A stretch of 64,000 nucleotides of DNA from DATFVA01 sp963832355 (GTDB lineage Bacteria; Bacteroidota; Ignavibacteria; Ignavibacteriales; Ignavibacteriaceae): assembly GCA_963832355.1 (NCBI GenBank), contig CAWHTX010000010.1:152503-216502 (forward strand). Reading direction: 5' to 3'. A model generated the notes under the pieces. That model had not been told where the DNA came from. It saw only the letters and a list, made by a program, of their open reading frames with translations, and made no database searches. Below are positions 1 through 9,012 of the stretch, in pieces. The position numbers and the translations under genes were made by a program. Position 1 is the first letter of the stretch. Each line of letters begins with the position of its first letter.

Positions 1-1746
1 TTTACCTACGGGATCCGTGATTCCCATATGTTTAACTGCACTTTCATTCAGGACTACTACCTGTGAATCCGCAGCAAAATCTCTCGAAAAATATCTTCCC
101 TGGGCCAACTTCAACTTCATCGTCTCAGCAAAATCATAATCAGTAGACATTACGGCAAGGAGATATTGCGTTGAGCTTTCCGTACCTTCGGGTCTGAATA
201 CAGTTTGTCCGAATAATTTCCCCGGAAGGTTGTCTGTATTTGACGCCGAAATAATGTGTGAATTTTTCTTTAGTTCGTCCTTAAAAGTCTGCGATTGCTT
301 CTCAAGCGCCCACGCCCTAGATATTACAAGAACATGGTCCCGGTCAAATCCAAGGTTCTTTTCCTGGACGTACCGAAGCTGACCGTATACAATGAAAGTT
401 CCTATAAAGAGAACGATAGATATCGCAAACTGGAACACAACAAGTCCGCTCCTCAGCCAGCCTCCGCCTTTTCCGTTAATCTTTCCTTTCAGTACCGTAA
501 CCGGTTTAAATGAGGAAAGGAAAAATGCAGGGTAGCTTCCCGCAATCAGACCAACAACAACAATTGCAAATAAGAGGGCAGGGATGGCAGCGAAATTATT
601 AAAGTATGATGTGTGCAGATCCTTACCTGCCAGCGAGTTGAACGAAGGCAGGAAAATTTCAACAAGAGCAATTGCAATGATAACTGCAATGAAAGTCATC
701 AGGATCGATTCTGTGAGGAATTGCTTGATAAGCTGCGATTTATTTGAGCCAAGTACCTTTCTGATCCCAACTTCTTTTGAGCGCAGCATTGATCTTGCCG
801 TGGACAGATTCATAAAATTAATACATGCAATCAGCAGTATGAATACAGCGATGATGGAGAAGATATATACGTACTTTATATCACTGTTCGGCTCCAGTTC
901 ATAATCAAGGTGTGAAGTCAGGTGAATATCTGTTAAGGGCTGCATATGAAATTCATACCTGTTGCCCGATTTTTTTAGATCTTCGTAGGAGGTCTGGAAC
1001 AGTTCACGCAGCTGCGGTCCGGCATATTTCTCAACGAAAGCAGGCAGCTTTGCCGCCAGTTGAGAACCAGGAACACCTTTTTTAAGCAAAATGTATGTAT
1101 GAAAATTATTTGCTACCCAAAAGGGAGTATCGCCCAGGCCAAGACTCGCTATAGAAGCAAACATATCGTAATGGAAGTGAACATTATGGGGACAATCTTT
1201 AATAACTCCTCTAACAGTGTAGGGAGTTCCGTCCTCGAAGTTCATTATCTTATCCATAGGGTCTTCATTCCCAAAGTACTTCTTTGCCAGTTTTTCCGTA
1301 ATTACCACTGTATGGGGCTGCGCCAGTGCGGTTTTAGGATCACCCTTGATAAACGGGATTGTAAAAACATCGAATAGAGTTGAATCAGCCCAGTAGAAGT
1401 TTGATTCGTTAAAAACATTATCTTTATAACGAATAAGCATTGTCCTGTTCGGCATCAGCCTTACATACTGGATAACCTCAGGAAAATCCCGTACAAGTGT
1501 TGCTCCAAGTGGTGCCGGGGAAACGGCAAGATTGCTTTCATTCCCTGCCAGACTTGCAACTGTATGCACCCTGTAGATTTGATCGGCTTTCTCGTTATTC
1601 CTGTCATAACTAAGTTCATCATTGATGAAAAGCAGTATCATTATACAGGCAGCAATTCCTATAGCAAGACCAAAGATATTTATAAAGGAATACGCTTTGA
1701 ATTTCAGAAGGTTCCTCAGCGCAATTTTCAAGTAATTTTTTATCAT
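1..1746 (-). CDS. MacB/FtsX-type ABC transporter permease, cut by window edge
   Basis: The reading frame is open from an ATG at 1746 down to base 1 (582 codons, no stop), so the C-terminus lies outside the window. The product starts MIKNYLKIALRNLLKFKAYS, followed by a first membrane helix, a large periplasmic MacB-PCD-like region, and an FtsX core containing ACINFMNLSTARS and KEVGIRKVLGS near residues 290-330. This is the long two-FtsX-domain permease form common in Bacteroidota, usually about 800 residues. It is closely related to the neighbouring permease, whose stop codon lies only 15 bases upstream, so the two are presumably co-transcribed as the last genes of an export operon. MacB-type permeases transmit ATP hydrolysis to periplasmic movements and do not form a classical transmembrane channel. 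The substrate is unknown. Confidence 0.85.
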   Translation of the reverse strand, partial: MIKNYLKIALRNLLKFKAYSFINIFGLAIGIAACIMILLFINDELSYDRNNEKADQIYRVHTVASLAGNESNLAVSPAPLGATLVRDFPEVIQYVRLMPNRTMLIRYKDNVFNESNFYWADSTLFDVFTIPFIKGDPKTALAQPHTVVITEKLAKKYFGNEDPMDKIMNFEDGTPYTVRGVIKDCPHNVHFHYDMFASIASLGLGDTPFWVANNFHTYILLKKGVPGSQLAAKLPAFVEKYAGPQLRELFQTSYEDLKKSGNRYEFHMQPLTDIHLTSHLDYELEPNSDIKYVYIFSIIAVFILLIACINFMNLSTARSMLRSKEVGIRKVLGSNKSQLIKQFLTESILMTFIAVIIAIALVEIFLPSFNSLAGKDLHTSYFNNFAAIPALLFAIVVVGLIAGSYPAFFLSSFKPVTVLKGKINGKGGGWLRSGLVVFQFAISIVLFIGTFIVYGQLRYVQEKNLGFDRDHVLVISRAWALEKQSQTFKDELKKNSHIISASNTDNLPGKLFGQTVFRPEGTESSTQYLLAVMSTDYDFAETMKLKLAQGRYFSRDFAADSQVVVLNESAVKHMGITDPVGK

Positions 1747-1761
1747 AATTATACCTGGTTG

Positions 1762-4152
1762 TTATTCATACCTTAATGATTTAACAGGATCAGCGAGAGC
1801 TGCTTTTACGGCCTGATAACTTACCGTAGCCAATGCAACCAGGATCGTTATCAATGCAGCAGCGATAAATACATAAAAACTAATACCGGTTCTGTAGGCA
1901 AAATTATTCAGCCAATTGTTCATCAATAAATAAGCAGCAGGGAAGGCTATAACACAGGAAATCAATACCCATTTAATGAATTCTTTGGAAAGGAGAATTA
2001 CGATGCCTGATACCGAAGAGCCAAGAACTTTTCTTACACCAATTTCTTTTGTCTTTTGCTCAGCTGTGAAGGATGCCAGTCCGAATAAGCCAAGGCAGGC
2101 AATTAATATAGCGATGAAAGCAAAAGTATTGAATAATTTTTCGGTGTTGAGATCAGATTTATAAATATTATTGAAATAGTCGTCAACGAATGTGTATTCA
2201 AAAGGCTTTCCCTGGTTAACTTTATCCCAGGTATTCTGAATATAATCGATTGTCCCTGGGATATTGCCCGGTTTAACCCTGATCAGAAGGTTATCTATAT
2301 TGATTTCATTGTCACCTGCGATACGGATTATCTGAGGTTCTATTTCCGCATGCATGGAAGTAAAATTATAATCTTTCACCACTCCGATCACCGTTCTGTT
2401 CGGGTCATCTTTAAATTGCTTCCCGATCGGATTCTTCCAGCCGAACTTTTTCACTGCTGTCTGGTTTAGAATTACGGCGTTGGTCTGATCAGTAGGGTAA
2501 TCTTTTGAGAATGCTCTTCCTTCAACAATCTTAAGCTGCATTGTTTTAAAGTAGTCATAGTCAACATAGCTTTTACGCATCATAAGATTTTGTTCCCGGT
2601 CGCCTAAAGCTACTTCAGTACCCTGACTCCCGCTTGCACCGACCGGTCCTGAAACTGCAGAAGAACTTACAATTTTACTATTTTGAATAAGGTCATTCTT
2701 CAATAGTCCTATGTTATCACGTTCGGATTTTCCCCTGATGGGAATATATAATAACTGCTCTTTATTGAATCCCAGGTTTTTGTTTCTCACATAATTCATC
2801 TGATCCATCACAATCCCGCTGCTGACAATCAATATTATTGCAATTGTAAACTGGGAAACAACGAGAGCTTTTCTCAGGAAAGCTCCGCCGAACCTGTCTC
2901 TGAAGTTTTTAAGTGACTGTGCCGGTTGTGCTTTTGAGAGATAGAATGCAGGATATAATCCTGCGGCTATCCCAACAAATATTGTTACAGCCAGCATTTC
3001 CAGGAGAAATACAATATTGTCAGTAAACCTGAAATCAAGCTTGATATTGAAAATATGCTTGAAGTAAGGGAAAGCGAACTCTGTTATAAGTGCTGCAAGT
3101 AAAAATGCAAATAAAGCAATTATCACAGCCTCACCTATAAACTGCATAACCAGATTTGCGCGGCTTGAACCGAGTACTTTCCTTATCCCTACCTCCTTAG
3201 TTCTCTTCGCAGATCTTGCTGTAGAGAGGTTCATAAAATTTATGCAGGCAATTAATAGAATGAATACAGCAATAGTAGAAAACGTATATACCTTAACTAT
3301 GCTTCCCTGGTTATAATTAAATGTCTGATATATTATATCATCTGAATAAAGGTGTATATCCTTCAACGGCTGAAGGTATAAGGAGAAGCTGTACGAATCG
3401 TCGCCTTTATGATACTTGTCGATGAAGGCGGGGAATTTTCTCTCAAGTTGTGCTTTATCAGCACCTTTTTTCAGAAGCACATAAGTGGCAAGGGTATTCG
3501 TATCCCAGTTTTTAAGCCAAGGCAGCACATCGGATAATGATGAAAAGGAAGCAATCATAGAGAAATGAAGGTGAGAGTTTTCCGGGTAATCCCTGACAAC
3601 CCCGGTAATTTTCATTTCGCTTTTTCCGAACATCTGGTTAACGGTAAGCATTTTACCAAGAGGATCTTCATTTCCGAAGTATTTCTCTGCAACGGACTTT
3701 GTTAAAACAATTGTATTTGGTTCAGATAAAGCCTGTGCCGGGCTGCCTTCAATAAAAGGAATAGTAAATATGTCTAATATCTCCGGGTCGGCATATACTA
3801 TATTACTCTCATAAAAACCTTTCTCTCCTGCCCTGCAATAAAATGTGGGAGCCGGCATTATTCTGCCAGCTTCTTCTACTTCCGGAAAATCATTTTTAAG
3901 CGCGCCAGCCAGTGGTCCCATTGTTACAGCAACATGCTGTACAGGAACTCCCGCAGGCCGCTGGATCTCCACAGGGCGGTAAATACGGTCGGCATTTTTA
4001 TTGAAATCGTCGTAGCTAAGTTCCTGCCGGATGTAGAGCGAGATCAGGATAAAGCCCGAAAGTCCGATTGCAAGTCCTGCAATATTTATGAAAGAAAAAG
4101 CCTTACTTTTTACAAGGTTTCTAATCGCTATTTTCAAATAATTCTTAAACAT
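1762..4152 (-). CDS. MacB/FtsX-type ABC transporter permease
   Basis: This 796-residue inner-membrane protein belongs to the long MacB/FtsX permease type. It has an N-terminal helix after MFKNYLKIAIRNLVKSKAFS, a periplasmic MacB-PCD domain (about 50-270), a first FtsX bundle (about 285-420, with CINFMNLSTARSAKRTKEVG), a second periplasmic region and a C-terminal FtsX bundle (about 670-790, with TKEIGVRKVLGSS). It would work with the two ATPases encoded just upstream and the HlyD-type adaptor. It is paralogous to the permease that follows it, so the operon may encode a hetero-dimeric permease, although two parallel exporters are also possible. The start is 26 bases below the stop of the preceding ATPase gene. 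The substrate cannot be deduced; relatives export peptides, macrolides or lipoproteins. Confidence 0.9.
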   Translation of the reverse strand: MFKNYLKIAIRNLVKSKAFSFINIAGLAIGLSGFILISLYIRQELSYDDFNKNADRIYRPVEIQRPAGVPVQHVAVTMGPLAGALKNDFPEVEEAGRIMPAPTFYCRAGEKGFYESNIVYADPEILDIFTIPFIEGSPAQALSEPNTIVLTKSVAEKYFGNEDPLGKMLTVNQMFGKSEMKITGVVRDYPENSHLHFSMIASFSSLSDVLPWLKNWDTNTLATYVLLKKGADKAQLERKFPAFIDKYHKGDDSYSFSLYLQPLKDIHLYSDDIIYQTFNYNQGSIVKVYTFSTIAVFILLIACINFMNLSTARSAKRTKEVGIRKVLGSSRANLVMQFIGEAVIIALFAFLLAALITEFAFPYFKHIFNIKLDFRFTDNIVFLLEMLAVTIFVGIAAGLYPAFYLSKAQPAQSLKNFRDRFGGAFLRKALVVSQFTIAIILIVSSGIVMDQMNYVRNKNLGFNKEQLLYIPIRGKSERDNIGLLKNDLIQNSKIVSSSAVSGPVGASGSQGTEVALGDREQNLMMRKSYVDYDYFKTMQLKIVEGRAFSKDYPTDQTNAVILNQTAVKKFGWKNPIGKQFKDDPNRTVIGVVKDYNFTSMHAEIEPQIIRIAGDNEINIDNLLIRVKPGNIPGTIDYIQNTWDKVNQGKPFEYTFVDDYFNNIYKSDLNTEKLFNTFAFIAILIACLGLFGLASFTAEQKTKEIGVRKVLGSSVSGIVILLSKEFIKWVLISCVIAFPAAYLLMNNWLNNFAYRTGISFYVFIAAALITILVALATVSYQAVKAALADPVKSLRYE

Positions 4153-4178
4153 TTAACTAATCCCGTTAATTATAATAT

Positions 4179-4841
4179 TCAATTCTCGACCCATCCGTCT
4201 CTTAGTCTTATTATTCTTTTCCCATATTCGGCATTTGCTTCCGAATGGGTTACCTGAATAATTGTAGTTCCCTCATCATTCAGTTTCTTCAGCAAATCCA
4301 TTATTTCCTTTCCCTGATCTGAATGAAGATTGCCGGTAGGTTCATCCGCAAGTATTAGTTTCGGCTGAGCGATTATCGCCCTGGCAATAGCAACAAGCTG
4401 CTGCTGCCCTCCGGAAAGCTGTGAGGGGAATAGATCTTTCTTTGCAACAATACTGAACCGGTCCAGTATCTCTGCTACCTTACTCTGCCTTTCGCTGCCT
4501 CTCATCTTCTGATAAAGCAGCGGGGTTTCAAGATTTTCGTAAACAGTCAGTTCGTCTATGAGATGATACTGCTGGAAGACAAATCCTATAAATGACTTGT
4601 GCAGGGCTGTCAGTTTTTTTTCAGACATTGAGTGAACCTGCTCATCCATAAAATAGTATTCACCGGATGAAGGATGATCAAGCATACCGAGAATATGGAG
4701 CAGGGTTGATTTACCCGAGCCGGAAGGACCCATTACAGAAATGAATTCACCTTCTTTCACGTCCAGATTTACATTCCTCAATACAAAAGTCTTTACGGAT
4801 TTATTGTTATAATATTTTTCAAGGTTTCTGAGCTTTATCAT
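4179..4841 (-). CDS. ABC transporter ATP-binding protein (MacB/LolD type), non-canonical motifs
   Basis: This 220-residue cytoplasmic ATPase shows Walker A GPSGSGKSTLL (about 39-49), a Q-loop in VFQQYHLIDELTVYENL, a signature LSGGQQQLVAIARAI and Walker B LILADEPTGNL. Two positions differ from the second ATPase of the operon: the signature reads QQQL instead of the usual QQQR, and the D-loop after Walker B reads NLHS instead of NLDS. These changes could lower the activity of one nucleotide site if the two ATPases form a heterodimer; that is inference. The gene lies between the other ATPase gene (51-base gap) and the permeases. The family powers MacB/LolCDE-type mechanotransmission. Length is normal for the family. 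Confidence 0.92.
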   Translation of the reverse strand: MIKLRNLEKYYNNKSVKTFVLRNVNLDVKEGEFISVMGPSGSGKSTLLHILGMLDHPSSGEYYFMDEQVHSMSEKKLTALHKSFIGFVFQQYHLIDELTVYENLETPLLYQKMRGSERQSKVAEILDRFSIVAKKDLFPSQLSGGQQQLVAIARAIIAQPKLILADEPTGNLHSDQGKEIMDLLKKLNDEGTTIIQVTHSEANAEYGKRIIRLRDGWVEN

Positions 4842-4892
4842 GTTTGCATTTGATTTTTTGTTACTACTTCCGATCCCTCCGGTATGATTAAA

Positions 4893-5582
4893 CTAAACAT
4901 GGAAATTCTCTTTATAATTTTCTGTAACAACGTGACCGTCGAACAGGTGAATAACCCTGTTCCCATATTCAGCATAAGTGGGGGAGTGAGTAACCATTAC
5001 GATTGTTGCGCCTGCTTCATTCAGACTTGTTAATAATCCCATAACTTCATCACCGTGGGCTGAGTCGAGATTTCCTGTAGGCTCATCAGCAAGTATTAAC
5101 TTCGGATTGCCTACTATAGCACGTGCAACAGCCACTCTCTGCTGCTGCCCACCTGACAGCTGCTGCGGGAAGTGTGTCGCTCTATGAATAATCTCCATAC
5201 GTTCAAGTGCCGTGTTAACTTTTTCTTTTCGCTCTGAAGCACCCACACCCAGGTAGAGAAGAGGAAGCTCGACATTCTCAAAAACCGTTAACTCATCAAT
5301 CAGGTTAAAGCTCTGAAATACGAACCCGATGTTTTCTTTTCTTAAATGAGCCCTCTGCCTTTCTGTATACTTCGAAACCTCATGATCCAGAAAATACAAA
5401 TTTCCGTCTGTAGGGTTATCCAGTAATCCAAGAATGTTGAGAAGAGTTGATTTACCACAGCCGGAGGGACCCATTATAGAAACGAACTCACCCGGCTCTA
5501 TTTCAATATTGACGTTGTTGAGGGCGGTTGTTTCCACTTCTTCAGTTGTGTAAAGTTTTTTAAGGTTCTCTGTTTTTAACAT
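4893..5582 (-). CDS. ABC transporter ATP-binding protein (MacB/LolD type)
   Basis: This 229-residue ATPase has fully canonical motifs: Walker A GPSGCGKSTLLN, Q-loop VFQSFNLIDELTVFENV, signature LSGGQQQRVAVARAI, Walker B LILADEPTGNLDS and switch His in VTHSPTYAEYG. A good ribosome binding site (AAGGAG) precedes the ATG at 5582. It is paralogous to the ATPase encoded immediately downstream. Its position after the HlyD-like adaptor gene and before the two permeases marks it as the energy unit of the same exporter. About 130 bases separate it from the adaptor gene, the widest gap in the operon, with no clear terminator inside. Confidence 0.94.
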   Translation of the reverse strand: MLKTENLKKLYTTEEVETTALNNVNIEIEPGEFVSIMGPSGCGKSTLLNILGLLDNPTDGNLYFLDHEVSKYTERQRAHLRKENIGFVFQSFNLIDELTVFENVELPLLYLGVGASERKEKVNTALERMEIIHRATHFPQQLSGGQQQRVAVARAIVGNPKLILADEPTGNLDSAHGDEVMGLLTSLNEAGATIVMVTHSPTYAEYGNRVIHLFDGHVVTENYKENFHV

Positions 5583-5712
5583 ATATAACTCCTTCTGAAC
5601 TGTCCGCTTCCCGCGTTCAGTGTACAGATTATTTTAGTGAAGCTAAGGTTATTATTTATCTCAATTATTATTTTCATTGCACTTTTTATATTTACCGTTT
5701 TCAGAACTACAG

Positions 5713-6963
5713 CTACTTCAGCACTAATTTATCAACATCGCCGTAAGTATCGTAAGACGATGTAATCACTTTCTCACCCTTCTTTAATCCTCCCAGTACT
5801 TCAAATTCGCTGGAATTCTGCCGGCCCAATCTTATCTCTCTCTTATATGCTGTATCGCCTGAAGGATCCAGTACAAAGATCCACTGACCGCCGGTTGTCT
5901 GGTAGAAACCGCCTCTTTCAATAGTTAATGCCTGTGAAAGTTCGCCGAGTTCGAGTCTTATCTGCACCGACTGTCCTCTTCTTATTCCTCTGGGGACATC
6001 ACCGACAAAGTTCATATCAACTTCAAACTGTCCGCTCTTAACTTCGGGGAATACTTTCTTGATGATCAGCTTGTAATCATGATTGTTAAATGAAAATTCG
6101 CCGGTCTGGCCGGGACTAACTCTTGCGATGTAGTGTTCATCAATTGCTGCTCTGACTTTAAACGAATCGACAACATCAATTTCACCCACGTTGGCACCCG
6201 GAGCTATTGACTGACCTATTTCTGCATTTAAAGAAGTCAGCTGGCCTTTAATCGGTGCCTTAACGGTCAGGTCCTCAAGCTGTTTCTTGGTAATATTAAG
6301 ATTTTCCTGCAGTGTGCTAACGGATTTTTCCAGCTGTTCAATCTGCTGGGTTCTGAATACAGAATCTTTCTGGTAAGTCTCAAGCGTAAGTTTCTTCTTT
6401 TTGGTCAGGTACTCATATTCATCTTTTGCGTTCTGGTATTCTATTTTTGAGATAAGGTTCTTTTCAAATAAAACTTTGTCATTTTCATAAGTTGTTTTCT
6501 GAAGTCTCAGGGTGTGGTCGATATCAAGAAGCTGTCCCTGCAGACTTAAACGCGATTCCTCAATAGCTAGTCTGGTGCTTCTTAAGGAGTTTATCTGCTG
6601 GAATACGTTCGCTTCATTATAGATGATGCTAAGTGTGAGTGACGCATTATCCAGTTTTACTATAGGATCACCTACATCAACAAAAGCGCCTTCCTCCACA
6701 TATTTAGTTACCACCTTACCCCCATCGCTTACATCCAGCAGGAAGGTCTCAATCGGCTGAACTGTTCCGGTAATGGGTATATATTCCTGGAAGGGTCCGT
6801 ACTTAACAGTAGAAATGGTGACTTTATCCTGCTCAACGTTAAGTCTTGAACTTTTATCTCCGAAAATAAAACTATAAAGGACTATAATAAGGAGTATACC
6901 CCCGCCGGCATACATTGCTATTTTTTTCGGCGGCCATTTTTTCTTTTCAATCTTTCTGTCCAT
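5713..6963 (-). CDS. HlyD/MacA-family periplasmic adaptor of ABC exporter
   Basis: This 416-residue membrane-fusion protein has a basic N-terminus, one membrane anchor (about 14-32, IAMYAGGGILLIIVLYSFIF), a split barrel-sandwich (lipoyl-like) domain around 70-110 and 235-260 (TVKAPIKGQLTSLNAEIGQS), a long coiled-coil hairpin (about 115-235) and beta-barrel/membrane-proximal parts to the C-terminus. It would link the MacB-type permeases to an outer-membrane TolC channel. No TolC gene is visible in this operon, so it may use the one at 26152-27723 or another elsewhere. It is the first gene of the minus-strand operon and is preceded, 41 bases after the predicted start site, by a sigma54-like promoter facing it; an NtrC-type regulator is encoded divergently. 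Confidence 0.92.
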   Translation of the reverse strand: MDRKIEKKKWPPKKIAMYAGGGILLIIVLYSFIFGDKSSRLNVEQDKVTISTVKYGPFQEYIPITGTVQPIETFLLDVSDGGKVVTKYVEEGAFVDVGDPIVKLDNASLTLSIIYNEANVFQQINSLRSTRLAIEESRLSLQGQLLDIDHTLRLQKTTYENDKVLFEKNLISKIEYQNAKDEYEYLTKKKKLTLETYQKDSVFRTQQIEQLEKSVSTLQENLNITKKQLEDLTVKAPIKGQLTSLNAEIGQSIAPGANVGEIDVVDSFKVRAAIDEHYIARVSPGQTGEFSFNNHDYKLIIKKVFPEVKSGQFEVDMNFVGDVPRGIRRGQSVQIRLELGELSQALTIERGGFYQTTGGQWIFVLDPSGDTAYKREIRLGRQNSSEFEVLGGLKKGEKVITSSYDTYGDVDKLVLK

Positions 6964-7012
6964 TTAACTCTCCTGAGTATTTCGTATATGTTCTGGAAAA
7001 CCCGCGTAAAAA

Positions 7013-7030
7013 GAGTCAAAACCTGTGCCT
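7013..7030 (-). promoter_or_regulatory. sigma54-like (-24/-12) promoter of the ABC export operon
   Basis: Read on the minus strand the bases are AGGCACAGGTTTTGACTC. Against the RpoN consensus TGGCAC-N5-TTGC, GG sits at -25/-24 (7029-7028) and GA replaces GC at -13/-12 (7017-7016); the 10-base GG-to-GA spacing is exact. Transcription would start near 7004, leaving about 41 bases before the adaptor's ATG at 6963. The divergent gene encodes a sigma54 activator, which makes the assignment plausible. The -12 mismatch keeps it tentative. Confidence 0.45.
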
Positions 7031-7152
7031 TTTTTACAAAAAAAAGACTTTTTTGCTTATCAATTTATTCAACCGTTCATCAGTGAATTCATCCCGGATC
7101 CCCTGCTAAAGAATTTTCGTAAAGCAGGGAGGTGTCCGGTTTCATTACACTG

Positions 7153-7170
7153 CTGTTCGCCAGAGAACAG
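7153..7170. promoter_or_regulatory. 18-bp palindrome, candidate activator-binding site
   Basis: CTGTTC-GCCAGA-GAACAG is a perfect 6-bp inverted repeat with a 6-bp spacer. It lies about 125-145 bases upstream of the sigma54-like promoter of the export operon, the normal range for an enhancer bound by an NtrC-type activator. The only support is symmetry and position. Confidence 0.35.
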
Positions 7171-7242
7171 TAGAAAGGAAGATGAGCCATTGAAAAGACA
7201 GCCTGATGGGAAGTATTAGTGTCGGGAAAGACTCGGAGAAGG

Positions 7243-7308
7243 AGGCCGGATGTAGGCCGGATGTAGGCCGAAGTGAGGCCGAAATGAGGCCGAGGACAGG
7301 CCGAACAG
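7243..7308. repeat. Six tandem 11-bp direct repeats (AGGCCGRANNN)
   Basis: Six consecutive 11-bp units start at 7243, 7254, 7265, 7276, 7287 and 7298. All begin AGGCCG; the first two are identical (AGGCCGGATGT) and the others differ in the last four or five bases. The period is close to one helical turn, so the GGCC cores lie on nearly one face of the DNA. The array lies about 215-280 bases upstream of the sigma54-like promoter and about 310 bases upstream of the regulator gene. No open frame of interest crosses it. It could be a multi-site enhancer or simple replication slippage. Confidence 0.85.
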
Positions 7309-7617
7309 TTTTATGAAAATTCAGATTTGACTAGTTTATTCTTCCCCACAGAAGCATATCTGATCAATGAGATCATTTAAGCTGCAATTCAAATTTATAC
7401 AAATTCAACTGACATGCAAAAGCAGCCCTGTTGTATAAGCTTCATACCGATTACCGCAAGAAATGGTTTTACAACCGAAGAATCCTGAACACTCATCCCT
7501 TAATTAGTCCGTCCAACATAATCGCATTGTATCCTGATAATTGATATAATATTTACATATTTTAAACAAGATGAGATAGGGAAATTTTATCATTCAGCTG
7601 AATAGCTCTCAATAATT

Positions 7618-8991
7618 ATGACAAAACAATCAGCAAAAGTCCTCATCGTGGACGACAATGAAGATGTACTGCTTGCGGCAAAGCTTCTCCTTAAACCAGT
7701 AGTTACCGTAGTTCATACGGAAAAGAATCCTGAAAATATTCCTCAATTGTTAAAGAACGATAACTACGATGTTATCTTCCTTGATATGAACTTCACCCAG
7801 GATATGACCAGCGGCAAAGAGGGGCTATTCTGGCTAAACGAAATACTGAAACTTGATCCTTCGGCAGCTGTAATACTTATTACCGCGTTCGGCGATATTG
7901 AGCTGGCCGTTAAAGCCGTAAAAGAAGGAGCCACTGATTTCGTGCTCAAACCATGGCAGAATGAGAAATTTATTTCAACTCTTTTATCTGCCCTGAAGCT
8001 TAAACAATCCAAAACCGATGCTAAAGTCCCAGGCGGTACACCGATCTATATGGGGGACAGCAGCACAAGATACAGCGAGTTAATTGGCATATCTCCGGCG
8101 ATTCAGAAAGTATTTCAAACGATAGATAAGGTGGCTGCTACTGATGCTAACGTCCTCATTCTTGGTGAGAACGGCACGGGGAAGGAATTAGTTGCAAGGG
8201 CCCTTCATAAAAATTCAAAAAGGTCCGGCGAGGTTTTTGTTAGAGTTGACATGGGTTCTTTAACCCCGACATTATTTGAAAGCGAACTGTTCGGACATAT
8301 TAAAGGCGCATTTACCGATGCCCGGGATGACCGTGCAGGAAGGTTTGAAGCAGCCTCTGGAGGTACTCTGTTTCTTGATGAGATCAGTAATATTCCCATA
8401 GAACTGCAAGCAAAACTTCTTACTGTGCTGCAGAACAGGCAGGTTGCAAGGGTTGGATCAAATAGTTATAAGCCTATTGACATACGTCTTATATGCGCTA
8501 CAAATACGAAGATACATCAGATGGTAGCAGAAAATAGATTCAGGCAGGACCTGCTTTATAGAATAAACACTGTTGAGATCAATATTCCTCCCTTGAGAGA
8601 AAGGAAAGAAGACATTTCGCTGCTTGCAGAACATTTTCTTGCAGTATATAAAGCAAAATATAATAAGCAGAACCTCAGGTTAAGTCCCGTAACTATTAAG
8701 AAGCTTGAAAATTACAAATGGCCCGGCAATGTGAGAGAACTCCAGCATGCAATAGAGCGAAGCATAATCCTTAGTGAATCCGATATCCTGCAGCCTTCCG
8801 ACTTCTTCTTCACATCGCCGGAGACAAAAGAGGAAAAGTTTATTTTTGATACTTATAACCTCGAGGAAGTTGAAAAAGCAGTTATAAGAAAAGTGCTTGA
8901 TACGAACGAAGGCAATGTTACAAAAGCCGCGAAGGAACTTGGATTAACCCGAGCGGCACTATACAGGAGAATGGAGAAGTACGATCTTTAA
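7618..8991 (+). CDS. NtrC-family sigma54-dependent response regulator
   Basis: This 457-residue protein has a receiver domain (about 7-125; acidic pocket D12/D13, phospho-acceptor D56 in VIFLDMNF, K111), an AAA+ sigma54-activation domain (about 152-385; Walker A GENGTGKE at 183-190, Walker B TLFLDE near 250-255) and a Fis-type helix-turn-helix (about 425-457, GNVTKAAKELGLTRAALYRR). The sigma54-contact loop reads GAFTDA (230-235) instead of GAFTGA, a variant often seen in Bacteroidota. Once phosphorylated it should form a ring and open RpoN promoters. It heads a co-directional cluster with a PP2C phosphatase (21-base gap) and a histidine kinase. The divergent ABC operon, with its sigma54-like promoter, is the likely target. 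Confidence 0.95.
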   Translation: MTKQSAKVLIVDDNEDVLLAAKLLLKPVVTVVHTEKNPENIPQLLKNDNYDVIFLDMNFTQDMTSGKEGLFWLNEILKLDPSAAVILITAFGDIELAVKAVKEGATDFVLKPWQNEKFISTLLSALKLKQSKTDAKVPGGTPIYMGDSSTRYSELIGISPAIQKVFQTIDKVAATDANVLILGENGTGKELVARALHKNSKRSGEVFVRVDMGSLTPTLFESELFGHIKGAFTDARDDRAGRFEAASGGTLFLDEISNIPIELQAKLLTVLQNRQVARVGSNSYKPIDIRLICATNTKIHQMVAENRFRQDLLYRINTVEINIPPLRERKEDISLLAEHFLAVYKAKYNKQNLRLSPVTIKKLENYKWPGNVRELQHAIERSIILSESDILQPSDFFFTSPETKEEKFIFDTYNLEEVEKAVIRKVLDTNEGNVTKAAKELGLTRAALYRRMEKYDL

Positions 8992-9012
8992 TAAACCTTT
9001 TATATTATTAAA

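Larger units (their letters stand above)
6964..7617. other. Divergent control region between ABC operon and NtrC-type regulator operon
   Basis: These 654 bases contain no convincing gene. They hold the sigma54-like promoter (7013-7030), the CTGTTC/GAACAG palindrome (7153-7170), the 11-bp repeat array (7243-7308), a short TGATC-N5-GATCA inverted repeat (7361-7375) and an AT-rich stretch before the regulator (about 7530-7575). The small open frames that cross the region have no coding character. The length is unusual for this gene-dense window and fits a site for distant activator binding. Confidence 0.6.

Noticed and set aside
7243..7308. Tandem repeats as a CRISPR array
   Set aside because: Units are only 11 bp and contiguous, without spacers, and no cas genes are near.
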